The notes under the pieces were generated by a model. That model ran no database searches, had not been told where the DNA came from, and was given only the letters and a program-made list of their open reading frames with translations. The position numbers and the translations under genes were made by a program. A DNA stretch of 25,266 nt from contig WNYE01000167.1 of the NCBI GenBank assembly GCA_021396245.1, forward strand, positions 1 through 25,266. The letters run 5' to 3'. The number at the start of each line of letters is the position of its first letter. Position 1 is the stretch's first letter. The DNA comes from Sporothrix humicola. Its lineage: Eukaryota; Ascomycota; Sordariomycetes; Ophiostomatales; Ophiostomataceae. Of the stretch, positions 11,400-21,669 are shown piece after piece.

Positions 11400-13824
11400 T
11401 CACTTAACGATTGAATTAATCTCGTAGCCGATGAGCGCCTCCGTGTTTGTGCCCTCCCAACCCCGTGTACCTGCCGTGGATATCATGAACCGAGACGTTT
11501 GGTCAATGTATAGGTGGGATATAACACCAGCTCGGGGCGGGCCGGGTATGATGAGAAACGGAACATCGGAGTGAGGTAGTGCGGATGAGTCCTGTATGTC
11601 GTATAGGCGAAGGATATCGTGTGAGGCACTTTCGTGGGTTAGTAAGTAGAAAGTCAAAACCCGAGAGATTGGGGACGACAGGGGTTACGTACCAAACAAG
11701 GTGGCGTCCATTCACCATCGCCCTCACGGCACTTACAGGGCCGCTCCCAGCAGGGAACCGGAGTGCACGTTCTGGCTGCCAGCCCGCCCTGGCCTTGTGA
11801 ATGTCGAATTCCTCCACAATTCCGTTCCTCCGCCCAACATAGATGCGATTTCCATCTGGGCTCCAACATGCCCCCATGCACCACGGCGGTATGCCCGGCC
11901 GATTTCCAATGCGTGCAACGGGAAGATTCTGTCGACGGTCCCAGATTCGGATTGTACCATTGATGGTAGCAGAGAAAAATGTAGAGGTAGAAACCTGAGA
12001 TGGGTCGTACTGGGATGGGCCCGCCTGTGACGAATAGACTGTGGCGGAAAGTACTTGTTTCTCTTGGTTAGCAGGAGAGCCTGTTTGCTGCTTATCCGAG
12101 TCGTTCTGGGCTGCAGTTGCAATTTCTTCGACTTCCTGGCCACCATTGGCCTCTAGAAGTTGCGTTTCAGCTGACTGCTGAAGCTCCTGATCAAGCTGCT
12201 GCTGTTTTTGCTGTTGTGATAGGTGTGCTGTGCTATTATACACAAGGCCACTGTCCTTTTTGTCCATTTCGGCGACGGGGTCTGTGACAATGCCGGGAAC
12301 TGATTTCCCTCCCTCAATAGCGGCGTCTTTTTCAGCCGGGGCTATACTGTTGCTAGTTGGCGGCGGTAGGGCTGATGTCCGCACGTCGCGGTCCGGTCCA
12401 TTTCCATCTGTGGCCGGTACGAATTTTAAGTCAGAGGAAGAACCCGTTGTCTGGGCCCCGGCTGGCGATGTCACCGGTGCAAAGGAGTCCAACGCAGGTT
12501 CTCCAGTATCAAGAACCATATCAACGTCCCGTGGAAAATCGCCGTCTACTTCGCCAATTGCAGTAGAACCGGGGGCGATACCTATGTCATCATCGCCAAA
12601 AGGGTTGGCTCCCATTGCGTCGCTACCGCCAAATAAAGAGCCTCCTGGACTTCCAAATAGGGATTCGTGGTCGGGTAAGGGTTCGTCGCCATTTATGGTA
12701 GCGGAAGCCCCGCCGGCGGGCATGTCACCGGCCGCCATGGCATTGGATACTGTACTAGAACCGCCGATAGCAACACTATTGGAAAGGGGCTTGCTATTGG
12801 AGGTCGCCATTGTTGCGTCAATGTCCCTAGTTGGTTCTTCGAGAGAGCCTTGAGCTGGAATTGGTGCTCCACTTGCTGGCCGTAGTTCAATTGCTGATAT
12901 CTGGCCACTACTTCCCTCGAATTGGCGGCGAACTTGACCATCGTTCAAATCCCAATCGAGAATGTTTTTGTCCCAGCTTCCGCTAAGAACGCTCTTTTCA
13001 TCCGGGGCTAGCTGCAGCACACTGACGGCATTGGTATGTTGTTGGAGGCACGTTATTCGCTTGCCTTCGTCATGACGTACACTCTGCAGGTTGATACCGC
13101 CCCCCTCTGTGCCGGCAAGGAGCCAAAGAGCGCGAGAATGAACAGCAAGGGAATAGACCGGCGACAGGATATGCTCTTCGGCGCCACGTGCCGCGGCCGA
13201 TGGCGGCTCCTCGTTCTCCCAGTACGACATCAATATGCCAGCCTTGACGACACTGTCGACAAATGGATGGCGCTGCGCCACAGTAAGCAATTGCCTGCCG
13301 TTAATGGTGCCGGGTCCGTCATACTTTCGGATGTAGCCGTCCGAGCCCCCCGTCATCCAGTAGCGAAGATCCGGGGTTACGGCCAAGGCATTGATGCTGG
13401 TTGACTGCGGGGCGGCCATGGTCGGTACAATATCGTAAATCCGTGCGGCTAGAGCCTCAGGACGGGCTCTTAAATGCAGGCTGCCGGCAACAGCCTCCGC
13501 CGAATCAACAGCGGTGCCATCTTCAACCGAGTTGTCATGTTTGGCTAACAGCCCATCTATTGCAGAGTGATGGCTGGTGTTGGCAGAACCGAGATTGGTC
13601 CTGCCTGCAGGATTTGGCCCTGTGCTGGCAGTATCCGCACCACCAGGAAGCTCACGGCCGGTTGCCAGGCCGTCACCGGTCTCTGCCTCGGCGTCCTCGT
13701 CGTCATCTACTTCTTCCTCATCCTCCTCAGCATCATTGTCGGGTTCAGGATCGTTTTCGGGCTCGTCGACGTCTTCCATGGCCTCGTCCTGGTCGTTCTC
13801 TGAAAATGCATTGGAATCTGGCAT
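11400..13824 (-). CDS. SPT8: Spt8, WD40 subunit of the SAGA co-activator
   Basis: Exons 13824-11693 and 11628-11400 give 786 residues. The N-terminal ~55 residues are almost wholly acidic, as in Spt8 proteins. WD40 repeats run from about residue 140 (INALAVTPDLRYWMTGGSDG, YIRKYDGPGTINGRQ, VYSLAVHSRALWLLAGTEGG, LQLAPDEKSVLSGSWDKNILDWDLN). A long low-complexity insert of about 270 residues (GGSLFGGSDAMGANPFGDD, then Gln-rich) separates these from the last blades (FFSATINGTIRIWDRRQN, WCMGACWSPDGNRIYVGRRN). The end, GWEGTNTEALIGYEI, is characteristic. In SAGA, Spt8 contacts TBP and governs its delivery to promoters. Intron 11692-11629 has GTACGT and restores HLVCASHDILRLYD. A possible upstream 19-nt first exon (13930-13912) is described under findings. 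Confidence 0.92.
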
Positions 13825-16712
13825 AAATTATGGTGTTTGTCAGCGGCCCATCAGAGGCGCAAGCTTATAATGCGTGTCCGGCACAGGAACCATTCAGTAA
13901 AATTTTCATACCTCTATCGTCCTCATCCATGCTGGATGGTCTCCTTCTCTCGCTCCCGGGATATTCGGTCAAAAGTCGCGTAGGAGAGGTGTGGAGGGGC
14001 TGTTAGAGCATCTGCTATGGAAATCTCATTCTTGCGTATGTATCCCAGCACAGTTAGATAACTTGACGCGAGTGTCAAATGTAGAGTTAAATCAGTCTAG
14101 GGCCCTGGAGGCACGGTTGATGCAGCAGTATTATTGCTTCCATAGATGTCATGACAAAGACGACGGTTGGCGCGGTGTGGTTGGCTAGCGCGGTTTTGTT
14201 GCAATATGCGCGAGACAATGTATATCACGTGACCAGCGTATAAGAATCCTCCACAAATACGGCCAATGTTCAAAGCTGTCATGTCTTCGTTGTCGCAAGA
14301 TTACGAAACAACGCCATCTTCTCACTCAAGTCTACGGAGGTACAGGCGACCGAGGTGGCCGGCCATCTTCGGCCCGGGCTGTCTCGGACTTCCTATGCCC
14401 TGGGTTCCGACGCGGTTGGTGAGTTTTGAGCTGCCTGTAATTCTCATGCCATATCCAAGGTTCATCTATTCGAGGCAAATAATGGGTGTTCATTAACACC
14501 CAATGCAAGCGTCTCAAAGCGTGATAAGGGGATAAGTTGACAACATTAGACAACGGCCTGAGGAGGAGTGAAGTCAGATACGACCTAATACCGGAATAAC
14601 CCGTTATGTATGACCCACCCCGGCGCTGGTTCGCCGAGTTACCAAAAGCAGCCTTCGGAAGAAAGACAGCAATTGCCACGGAGCGGGGCTTAGAAGGGGG
14701 ATGGGTATCAATGTACGGCAAGTAGTCCGACCGGCCACATATACGCAGTCAGTGCAAGACGGCCACAACAACCTCTGGATTGCCTTGTGACGGATAAAGT
14801 AAACTAAGCCTATGTTAACACCTCCGGAGCCTGCTGTAATGGGGTCAGGTGGATAGGCAATCACGTAAGAAGTCGATAATGAGGGAGGCAAAGGTAGGGG
14901 TCAATTGGTACAGAGAATATCTCTTACTCTCCCGTCTTAAAAGGCGGTGGGAGAGTTGCGATATATGTTAGAAAGAGTCTCCTCAGGCTCGAGTGGTCCG
15001 TGCGCTCCAAAAGGAGCGCCTTCCTGGCGCTGCGCTGGCGCCCTTATGGCGCCAGCCGATAAGCCTCCTTATCGCACGTGACACCTGCTTTCATCCCCGC
15101 CCGAAAATTAGAATAAGGTATTACAAGTACGAACGTACGTGGTGGTACGGAATACTTTTGAGAAATACTCGTAGAGTTCGTATTTAGAAGCCTCGAAGCG
15201 TGTCAACAGGCCGCTGAATCTGGCACACATACTGATCACCGCCGGTAGAAATTTGCAAGAATGCATCCTCTTCATATTGAGTTTCAATTGGATAAATCAA
15301 TATAACGTACGGAGAACAGAACAGACTCCACGACGTACCTGTGAAGACCATGTACAACGAGTTTGTGATTTGAGTACTATGAATATAGAGTAAAACTAAG
15401 TGCTGTGTACGAAGTAATACTCCGTACCCCATATGCGCGGTATCTTGTTCTGTAATACGAGGTGTACAGCGCACATTATGGCACTGTTTGTTCTCTTTAA
15501 ACACATCAGCCATCCTGCCATCCAGCCGTCTTGTGCCTAAACCGGGCTCGCCAGGCTATTCCGAAAGGGGATCTATTCCAGACGCTTCCGTCGGTCTTTC
15601 ATGCGCGGTCTCAGCCATTGCCACACAATTCGCTCGTTATCAAATCCTGCGGGTGTATGACGGACAATGCTTTTCATTGTGAGTAACCTGACTTGATACG
15701 AGAAATGGCCGTTAGCCCCGTTCTCATATCCCTGGCCTCTTTGTCTCCCTCCTGGTCGTTAGGTACCTGGCTCTCTTGCATTCTTTTTTGACGGTGTTGA
15801 GCGTGTCTTGTCTCATCTTCTCTCTGCTGAGACTGATGGCCAACACATTGCGGAGTATTACTTATCAGCTTATTGGACAGTGCATGGGGATCGAGCCCCT
15901 TTCGTAGCCCCTATTGAAGTGAAGGGGCTGCATGCGCTAACGCAGGGATAAACAGAGAGCACTGTGTATAAGTAGCACTTAGGTACGGAGTACTCTTCTC
16001 AAAAATAAAAATAGGCATCTTAGGTACAGTACATCGCCACATAGTATGGAGTAGTACCAAGTACGAAGTACGGAGTACTCTCAGTGAGTCTCCCCCCCCA
16101 TTAGAGCTTAATATGAAGAAGGGACTATCTATGGCTATGGCATATATTTCTTATCATATGATACGCCGTCTTTATCCAAGGATAACGTATGCAAATATGT
16201 AGTGCTACTCCGTACAAACATGCACAATGTCATACCGTCTTTCGTCAAGCCCTCGCTCGCACATCTTACCTCTTGCCTGTTCTATCGTACTGTGCGCAAA
16301 CCTATCCGACATTCTGTTCCAGCCCGTGCCAATATATTTTTGTGGCGCTTGATGTATGACCCACTCAGATGTCTATGGAATACGGCGTACGGAGTACACA
16401 GTATTAGAACGTAATACTCCGTAAATACTCCTGCCCTCAAGCCCTTCCAGCAGGGTGACCCACTTAATCAAGCCCCCTAACACGTCTCCACCCATGAACC
16501 TCCCTCACCCCCTTTATGCCTGAGGCAACAACCTCTTTTTCCGTCAACGTGTCCTCTACATAAAGTCGCCTTCTGCCTCCGACCCCAGTTGGTGCAAATC
16601 CCAGAAAATACTCTAGACACCGATTTGCTTCAACAACTCAGAAAGAGTCATTCTCAGATCCCCACTCGTTCTGCCTGGCTGGCGCAGGCAACAACATAGG
16701 TTAAGAAAGAAT
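13825..16712. other. Large gap between divergent SPT8 and HAC1, rich in hairpins
   Basis: About 2.9 kb with no credible gene; the open frames are short and unlike known proteins. It holds many strong inverted repeats (14483-14502, 14926-14956, 15002-15019, 15035-15055, 15057-15074, 15882-15935, 16388-16423). It also holds most of the window's GTACGGAGTAC-type motifs (15307, 15407-15427, 15983, 16068, 16206, 16388, 16415). CACGTG boxes occur at about 14226 and 15075. Both promoters must lie here; the HAC1 leader probably covers the CT-rich stretch from about 16480. Confidence 0.5.
14926..15074. repeat. Row of four perfect short hairpins
   Basis: ACTCTCCC 14926-14933 pairs with GGGAGAGT 14949-14956. 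GCGCTCC 15002-15008 pairs with GGAGCGC 15013-15019 across AAAA. CTGGCGCC 15035-15042 pairs with GGCGCCAG 15048-15055 across CTTAT. CGATAAG 15057-15063 pairs with CTTATCG 15068-15074 across CCTC. All arms match perfectly. No gene or known RNA family is recognised. Confidence 0.75.
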
Positions 16713-16815
16713 ATGTCCCCTTGACATGACCCGAGACTCGATCGAGCCTCGCTCATTCTTGGAATCGCTTTCCTCAACTTATCATTTCCCCTTTACTCCC
16801 TGTCTTACGAAATAA
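16713..16815 (+). promoter_or_regulatory. Two upstream open reading frames in the HAC1 leader
   Basis: uORF1 is 16713-16724 (four codons, MSP then stop). uORF2 is 16726-16815 (29 residues, beginning MTRDSIEPRS). Both lie 110-210 bases before the HAC1 ATG and no in-frame extension joins them to the main frame. uORF-mediated repression of hacA, relieved by 5' truncation of the mRNA during stress, is known in Aspergillus nidulans. Whether the transcript here starts upstream of 16713 cannot be seen. Confidence 0.5.
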
Positions 16816-16924
16816 AACTTCGGTTTCCATTCTTTACTTGACATTATCTATATCTTTTATTTCTTTATTTGTTTCTATCACGACACAACACAGGTGGTGC
16901 TTCCGCCACGCAGAAACCTTAACG

Positions 16925-18440
16925 ATGAATACCTCCTGGGAACATTCGTCAACACCGACACACCAGATCAAGATGGAGACATCACCAACTGGCTCACTAT
17001 TATCAGACCCCAGTGGCAGTTTTCCGTCGCTATTTTCCGGCTCCACTGTTGCGTCTTCAGCGGCTGCCACTCCTACTGATACAGGAGCTGGATCTAGTTT
17101 TCTTCCTGGCTCGAGTGACGACTTGGATGTCGCCTTCAAAGACGTCTCTTTCCAAAGCGATTTAGCGTCTCTCGCCGAGGACGGCGTCGATGTCACACAT
17201 GGGGCATCCGAAACCCCCAAGAACGGCGACGACACTGAATCCATTGCGACATCTGAAAAGAAGCCTGCGAAGAAACGGAAATCTTGGGGCCAGGTGCTTC
17301 CCGAACCGAAAACGAATCTCCCTCCTCGGTAAGTGCCCTATTGGCGTCTTTGGCGGACTTTTGGTGATATGCATCACTGTACTAACTTTTGTTTTTTTCT
17401 CTATGTAGGAAGCGAGCAAAGACGGAAGATGAAAAGGAGCAGCGTCGCGTTGAACGTGTTCTCCGGAATCGGCGAGCTGCACAGTCCTCTCGAGAGCGGA
17501 AGCGCCTCGAGGTCGAAGCTCTTGAGATTCGGAACCGCCAGCTGGAAGAGCAACTAGAAAAGGCTCGTAAAGAGAACACCATGCTGTACGAGCGTTTGAC
17601 CCAGGTCCAGGGCAAATCAGTTGTTCTTGCGACTGCAAATACGCCTGTGACCCTCTCACAAGAGCTCTTTAGCTCTAAGAATAGCCACTCGTTTGTCTCA
17701 GACTCCGATGCTACCCTCCAACCTTTTTTAAGCTCTGGGACAATTGACCCCGTCTCTCTTTCTCCCGCTCTACCGCCTGTCCCCGACTCGACTGATTTGG
17801 TTCCTGTCATTCGTGGACAGGACAAGGCCCTAGATGAGACGACGTCCAGACGAGGAGAGCACCAGGATAAGTCCGAGCGGGACACAACCCTCTGCCAAAG
17901 CCAGTTGCAACAGCCAGAACCCGTCACAACCCACGCCAGTGATTCTTCGGGGCTGTCCAAGCCTGAGGCCTCTCCCGACATGACACAACGTCCTGCTGCG
18001 ACGCTGTGCCCTGACCTGCAGTGTCTGTCGGCGGAGGTGCCCCGGACTTGGACCGTCCCTCAGAACTCGGCCCCGTTGATGGCGGCATTGTTCTACCAGA
18101 CCACTTTGCTTCTAACACTCTCTTCCACGGTGATTTCAATGTGTTCCCGACCGGTGACTCAGATAGCTTTGTTCTTGAAAGCGGGTATCTCGATTCCCCC
18201 GAGTCCGGCAATTCTGACTTCACTTATTTGGTTGATAACGACCCCGTCTCGACGGTCAATGGCTCTACGTTCGACATCGACGACTTCCTCAATACCGACT
18301 GTTCTAGCCAGCCGACCGGAGGCGATTTCCTCTTCGACGACTGCGCCCTGGACACTGTCGGGTCGGCCTGCCACTTCTCTGCGGCTCAAGATGCTCCACA
18401 AGCTTCTGACCAGCAACCCCATGCTGGCGCGTCCTATTAA
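16925..18440 (+). CDS. hacA: HacA/Hac1 bZIP transcription factor of the unfolded protein response
   Basis: Exon 1 is 16925-17328; a spliceosomal intron 17329-17408 follows; exon 2 runs 17409-17995; the Ire1-type intron is 17996-18018; the final exon is 18019-18440. The induced protein has 470 residues. Without the Ire1 splice, translation runs on to 18756 and gives 583 residues. KKRKSWGQVLPEPKTNLPPR then KRAKTEDEKEQRR are the HacA signatures just before the basic region. The basic region has N155 and R163 in the N-x7-R pattern (NRRAAQSSRERKR), followed by a leucine zipper (about 168-200). The spliced tail contains STFDIDDFLNTD, the acidic motif of induced HacA. The protein activates chaperone, secretion and ERAD genes during ER stress. 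The start is the first ATG after the long leader; Met at 16970 is an alternative. Confidence 0.93.
17984..18032 (+). promoter_or_regulatory. Ire1 recognition twin hairpins around the HAC1 unconventional intron
   Basis: Hairpin 1: arms 17984-17992 and 18000-18008 pair at 8 of 9 positions around loop CTGCTGC (17993-17999). Hairpin 2: arms 18008-18015 and 18023-18032 pair with one T-T mismatch and a 2-nt bulge around loop CTGCAGT (18016-18022). Both loops fit the Ire1 consensus CNG|CNGN. Cleavage after each CTG removes 17996-18018, 23 nt, which shifts the frame by the amount needed to join bZIP and acidic tail. Confidence 0.8.
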
Positions 18441-18756
18441 GGATGCGACGATGCGGGTATTGCGGTTGGTATGCTCTGAGGAGCGACTTGGTGCTGTCTC
18501 GGATGGTGGACAGGCTTGCCCGGGCGTGACCCGGTTCGTACCGTGGTCGGAGACCGGAATCACATCGGATGGCTCGTGGCTGAACAAAGCTACGCTACCG
18601 TCAAAAGAGGCTTTGCTCACATTACTGTGGGCAATTCAGGTCGAAGAACTACGCTTGTCAATGCCTGCCAAATACCGGGGTCTCAATCTATCAAGAAAAG
18701 CTCACTTTGTTCGAACACCGCTAAACGACCGAGGCCGGCTCGGTACGGCCAGGTAG

Positions 18757-19451
18757 GGTTTGATCAAACGGGATTGGATACACGCCTATTTTTTATTATA
18801 TGGTTTTTATACCTTTAACGACTTGTTTCTTTTGTTTTTGGGCGCTCGGTCGCGATTGAATATCACCTTCTCTGATACCATGGTATATAGAGATGCTAGG
18901 CGTTTTTCCCTTGCTATTTCTTGGGCCAACTTGAATTAAATTAGCTAGCTTCGTTAAGCAGCATCACCTTCTTGACCAATTACTCGGTGCTCCTAGGGGC
19001 CTGTCTCTTCCTGTGGTTGATTTTCATATGTTGCATGTGACTGTCGCACATAGCTTTGCTGTTTTGTTCTAGCAGATATAGCTCACGCTGCGGCTTGTGT
19101 CTCTTTTCGCGCATCGTCTGTATTAGCAAAAGGCATTGCAATAATAGTTTAAACGATGACGTTGATAGATAACAGACTCCGATGGTTCATCGTATGTTTG
19201 GCGAGCTTGGGAAACAATGGATGTCAATACATTTGTCTTTGGTTTGGTATTAATACGGGTTCAGTTAATATTTCAGTTAATATACAGGGCATCTTCCATT
19301 GGCCTCGATGGTCAGATGCAATACAATATGCGAGCAAAAGCAAACGGTGGAAAAGTAGAGTATGAAACAAGGAGAAAACAAATAAAATACAATATGGTCA
19401 AAAAAGGTAAAAATCTGACACGATAGCAGATGCAAATTGCATACAGCGTTG
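18757..19451. other. Intergenic region between convergent HAC1 and PEX16
   Basis: 3' flanks of both genes, T-rich on the HAC1 side, with short repeats of CAGTTAATAT near 19261-19285. No gene or RNA seen. Confidence 0.5.
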
Positions 19452-20810
19452 TCACTGTGGGCTGGTGCTGAAGTAGTAATTTTCCCAGAGGTATTCGTAG
19501 TCCTCGATGATGCCGCCGACAAAGTTTGGAACTCTGGATCGCACACCGCCTACAATACCCTTCATGATATGTTCGTAGAAGGCACCGCGCATGGTCCACC
19601 AGCCCATCGCCCAGCCACGCCGGCTCCATTCCTCGCGTTCGAGGGTCGTGGTACGCAGGCTGTGATCTCTTAGCTGGCGAGCAGCACACACCATGGCCAG
19701 TCCAGCAAGCCAAGGTGTCCAGGACGTGCGGCCTTTGCCACGGCATCGGGCAAGCGAGATGGCATAAACGAGAGGGGTCAAAATGTGCAAGATCTCAGCG
19801 ACCTGGGCTGAGCCTCGTAGCTGGTTCAGCAACTTTGTTGCGGGTTTGATGTCATCGGCTGTCAAGACACGTGAGAGCAAATAGGAAGAGATATCACCTG
19901 GCTGCGGAAGCGGCGGCATTGACATCTTTGTCCGCGGCATTGCCCACCCCTTTGTATGAGAAAGGGGTGAAGTCTGGCTATCTGTTGGCGGGGGCGACAG
20001 GCCCGAGGACAACCTGGTTTCTGTGGCAAGCTCTGCAGACGTTGGTAGTGGTGAGGGCGGGGGCGACAAGGGCGGTTGAGGGGAGATAGATGCCATTTGA
20101 GAAGCGACGGTTCCATTTAGTTGGGCTTCCTTGCCCCCAAGTTCCTCCAAAGCGTGGCCTTCGCGTTGATGGTTCCCCTCCGCCGCATCCTCCTCTTCTT
20201 CATCTTCCTCGCTGTCCGGGAGCGGCTGTCGGACAGGCAGGGCAGGCGTAAGCAATGTTCGGCCACGAGTAACTCGGAAAAGTAGAAGCTGGCAAATGGC
20301 CTTTATGGCCTCAATCAAGATGACCACGCGCCAACGCAGGCGCTCTCCACGGCGTTTGGCAGCCATTTCGCACAACAACTCGGTGTAGCGTACAACCTGT
20401 AGGACGATGGCAACACGCCGATAAAATGGGCTTTTATGAGTCCAAAAACGCGTGTAGCGCGTGTGGTGTGAGGGTGGCTGTACAGGTCCCAGCGGCGCTT
20501 TAGATGCGCGAGACGGAGTATTTGCCACTGGTGACGAAAACGATGCAACAGACGGGGTACGGAGTAGGAGGAGGTCGTGGTAAAGAGACAACAGCTGGAC
20601 GCCGGAGTGAATGGCCTCGGAAGCAATTTCGGCGTCACGGAAGCGGCCGGGGATGATGTACGTCAGAGATCGTAAGGTCGATTCGATTTGTGAAACCTGC
20701 CCCAGGTTCTTCGTGATAAAGTCATCGTAGGCAGACAGCCATTTTGCAGGAGACAAGCGCGTGCCTGTCGAGGACGCCGGACCGGCCGACGAATGGTCAG
20801 ACGTGGCCAT
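19452..20810 (-). CDS. PEX16: Pex16, peroxisomal membrane biogenesis protein
   Basis: A single exon of 452 residues. The start MATSDHSS (ATG at 20810) matches fungal Pex16; the frame stays open further upstream but has no earlier ATG. Conserved segments are WLSAYDDFITKN, then IESTLRSLTYIIPGRFRD (about 36-60), the family signature, and EIASEAIHSGVQLLSLYHD. Next come YRRVAIVLQVVRYTELLCEM, an RWRVVILIEAIKAICQL segment and, after a long acidic and proline-rich insert (about 205-320), hydrophobic stretches near LHILTPLVYAISLA and WLAGLAMVCA. The tail is GGIIEDYEYLWENYYF. Pex16 works with Pex3 and Pex19 in inserting peroxisomal membrane proteins; in Yarrowia it also controls division. It is absent from Saccharomyces but kept in filamentous fungi. 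It is divergent from the AA9 gene. Confidence 0.92.
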   Translation of the reverse strand: MATSDHSSAGPASSTGTRLSPAKWLSAYDDFITKNLGQVSQIESTLRSLTYIIPGRFRDAEIASEAIHSGVQLLSLYHDLLLLRTPSVASFSSPVANTPSRASKAPLGPVQPPSHHTRYTRFWTHKSPFYRRVAIVLQVVRYTELLCEMAAKRRGERLRWRVVILIEAIKAICQLLLFRVTRGRTLLTPALPVRQPLPDSEEDEEEEDAAEGNHQREGHALEELGGKEAQLNGTVASQMASISPQPPLSPPPSPLPTSAELATETRLSSGLSPPPTDSQTSPLSHTKGWAMPRTKMSMPPLPQPGDISSYLLSRVLTADDIKPATKLLNQLRGSAQVAEILHILTPLVYAISLARCRGKGRTSWTPWLAGLAMVCAARQLRDHSLRTTTLEREEWSRRGWAMGWWTMRGAFYEHIMKGIVGGVRSRVPNFVGGIIEDYEYLWENYYFSTSPQ

Positions 20811-21669
20811 CCTGTCAATCCACGAGAAGGGTGGCCGCGGTGTGTGCAATGAAGAGACGTTTGAGCATTCGCTGAGGTTATTGATACCAATCGCGAACGC
20901 AGATGGGAGGAATCATGAAATGGCGGCTCGGTGGTTGGGCGCTTCAACGCGCGTAGGGTTGGACAGGGGAAGGAGATGTGAAGCACTGGGCAATGCAATG
21001 TCAGATTATGAAGGTGGCAGGGGTTGTAATTGCCTCGGCAGAGAGCTTGCGAGGTCACGTGATAAATAGCATTTCTTTTATCAACTGTCAATAACGGGCG
21101 ACGACGACGTACCCAGTACGGTGTCACCTTAAAAGTCAGGCGTCCGTATCCTGTATAGCATGAATGTTCCTAAGATATTGTTCTTGGGATGGGCCAGGGG
21201 GAAGGCCAGGGCGCAATGAACCGGGCTTGGTAGAAAGGCGAGAACGTTCAAGACGGCACGGATGCTAATTGTTCGTGCCGATTTTAATCACTCTACGGTT
21301 AAACAGATATCTACGGAGAACCGTGCTGTGTAGATTCCTACCCGTCTTCACATATCGTGTTGCCTTTCCTGGACGGCAGCATGGCCTGTTTACTCGATGC
21401 GGAGTATTGGCGCACATTTGCAATATATCGGAGCCTCGTAGAGCCGTGCCACGGAACAGCCCTTTCAGGAATACAATAACATCTGGTAATGTGAAACCCG
21501 AGCGAATTCACCAAAAAAAGACAAGAAAGGCCTGGAAAATGAGGCTCCATCGAGGGCCACATACGGAGTACAAGAAGCAAGAGATGACCCCTCGTTCGCT
21601 TCTTTCAGGTGCAGCTACCATAACAGATATCTAGAAAGGTCTGATACCAAAGATACAACCTGCCTAGCA
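20811..21669. promoter_or_regulatory. Shared upstream region of PEX16 and the AA9 gene
   Basis: 859 bp between divergent start codons. It contains one GTACGGAGTAC-type motif (21562-21571), and TCACGTGA at about 21056-21063 on the PEX16 side. I saw no clear carbon-repression (SYGGRG) cluster by eye. Open frames here are short and unlike known proteins. Confidence 0.4.

Noticed and set aside
14332..14721. 129-codon minus-strand frame in the SPT8-HAC1 gap
   Set aside because: No domain, and no splice-joined continuation found.
15882..15935. Possible tRNA or tRNA fragment
   Set aside because: The GGGGATCGAGCCCC arm recalls a T-arm, but the 7-nt TTCRANY loop, D-arm and an acceptor stem cannot be placed.
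20811..20849. Longer PEX16 N-terminus starting upstream of 20810
   Set aside because: The upstream extension begins at TTG, not ATG; MATSDHSS matches known Pex16 starts.
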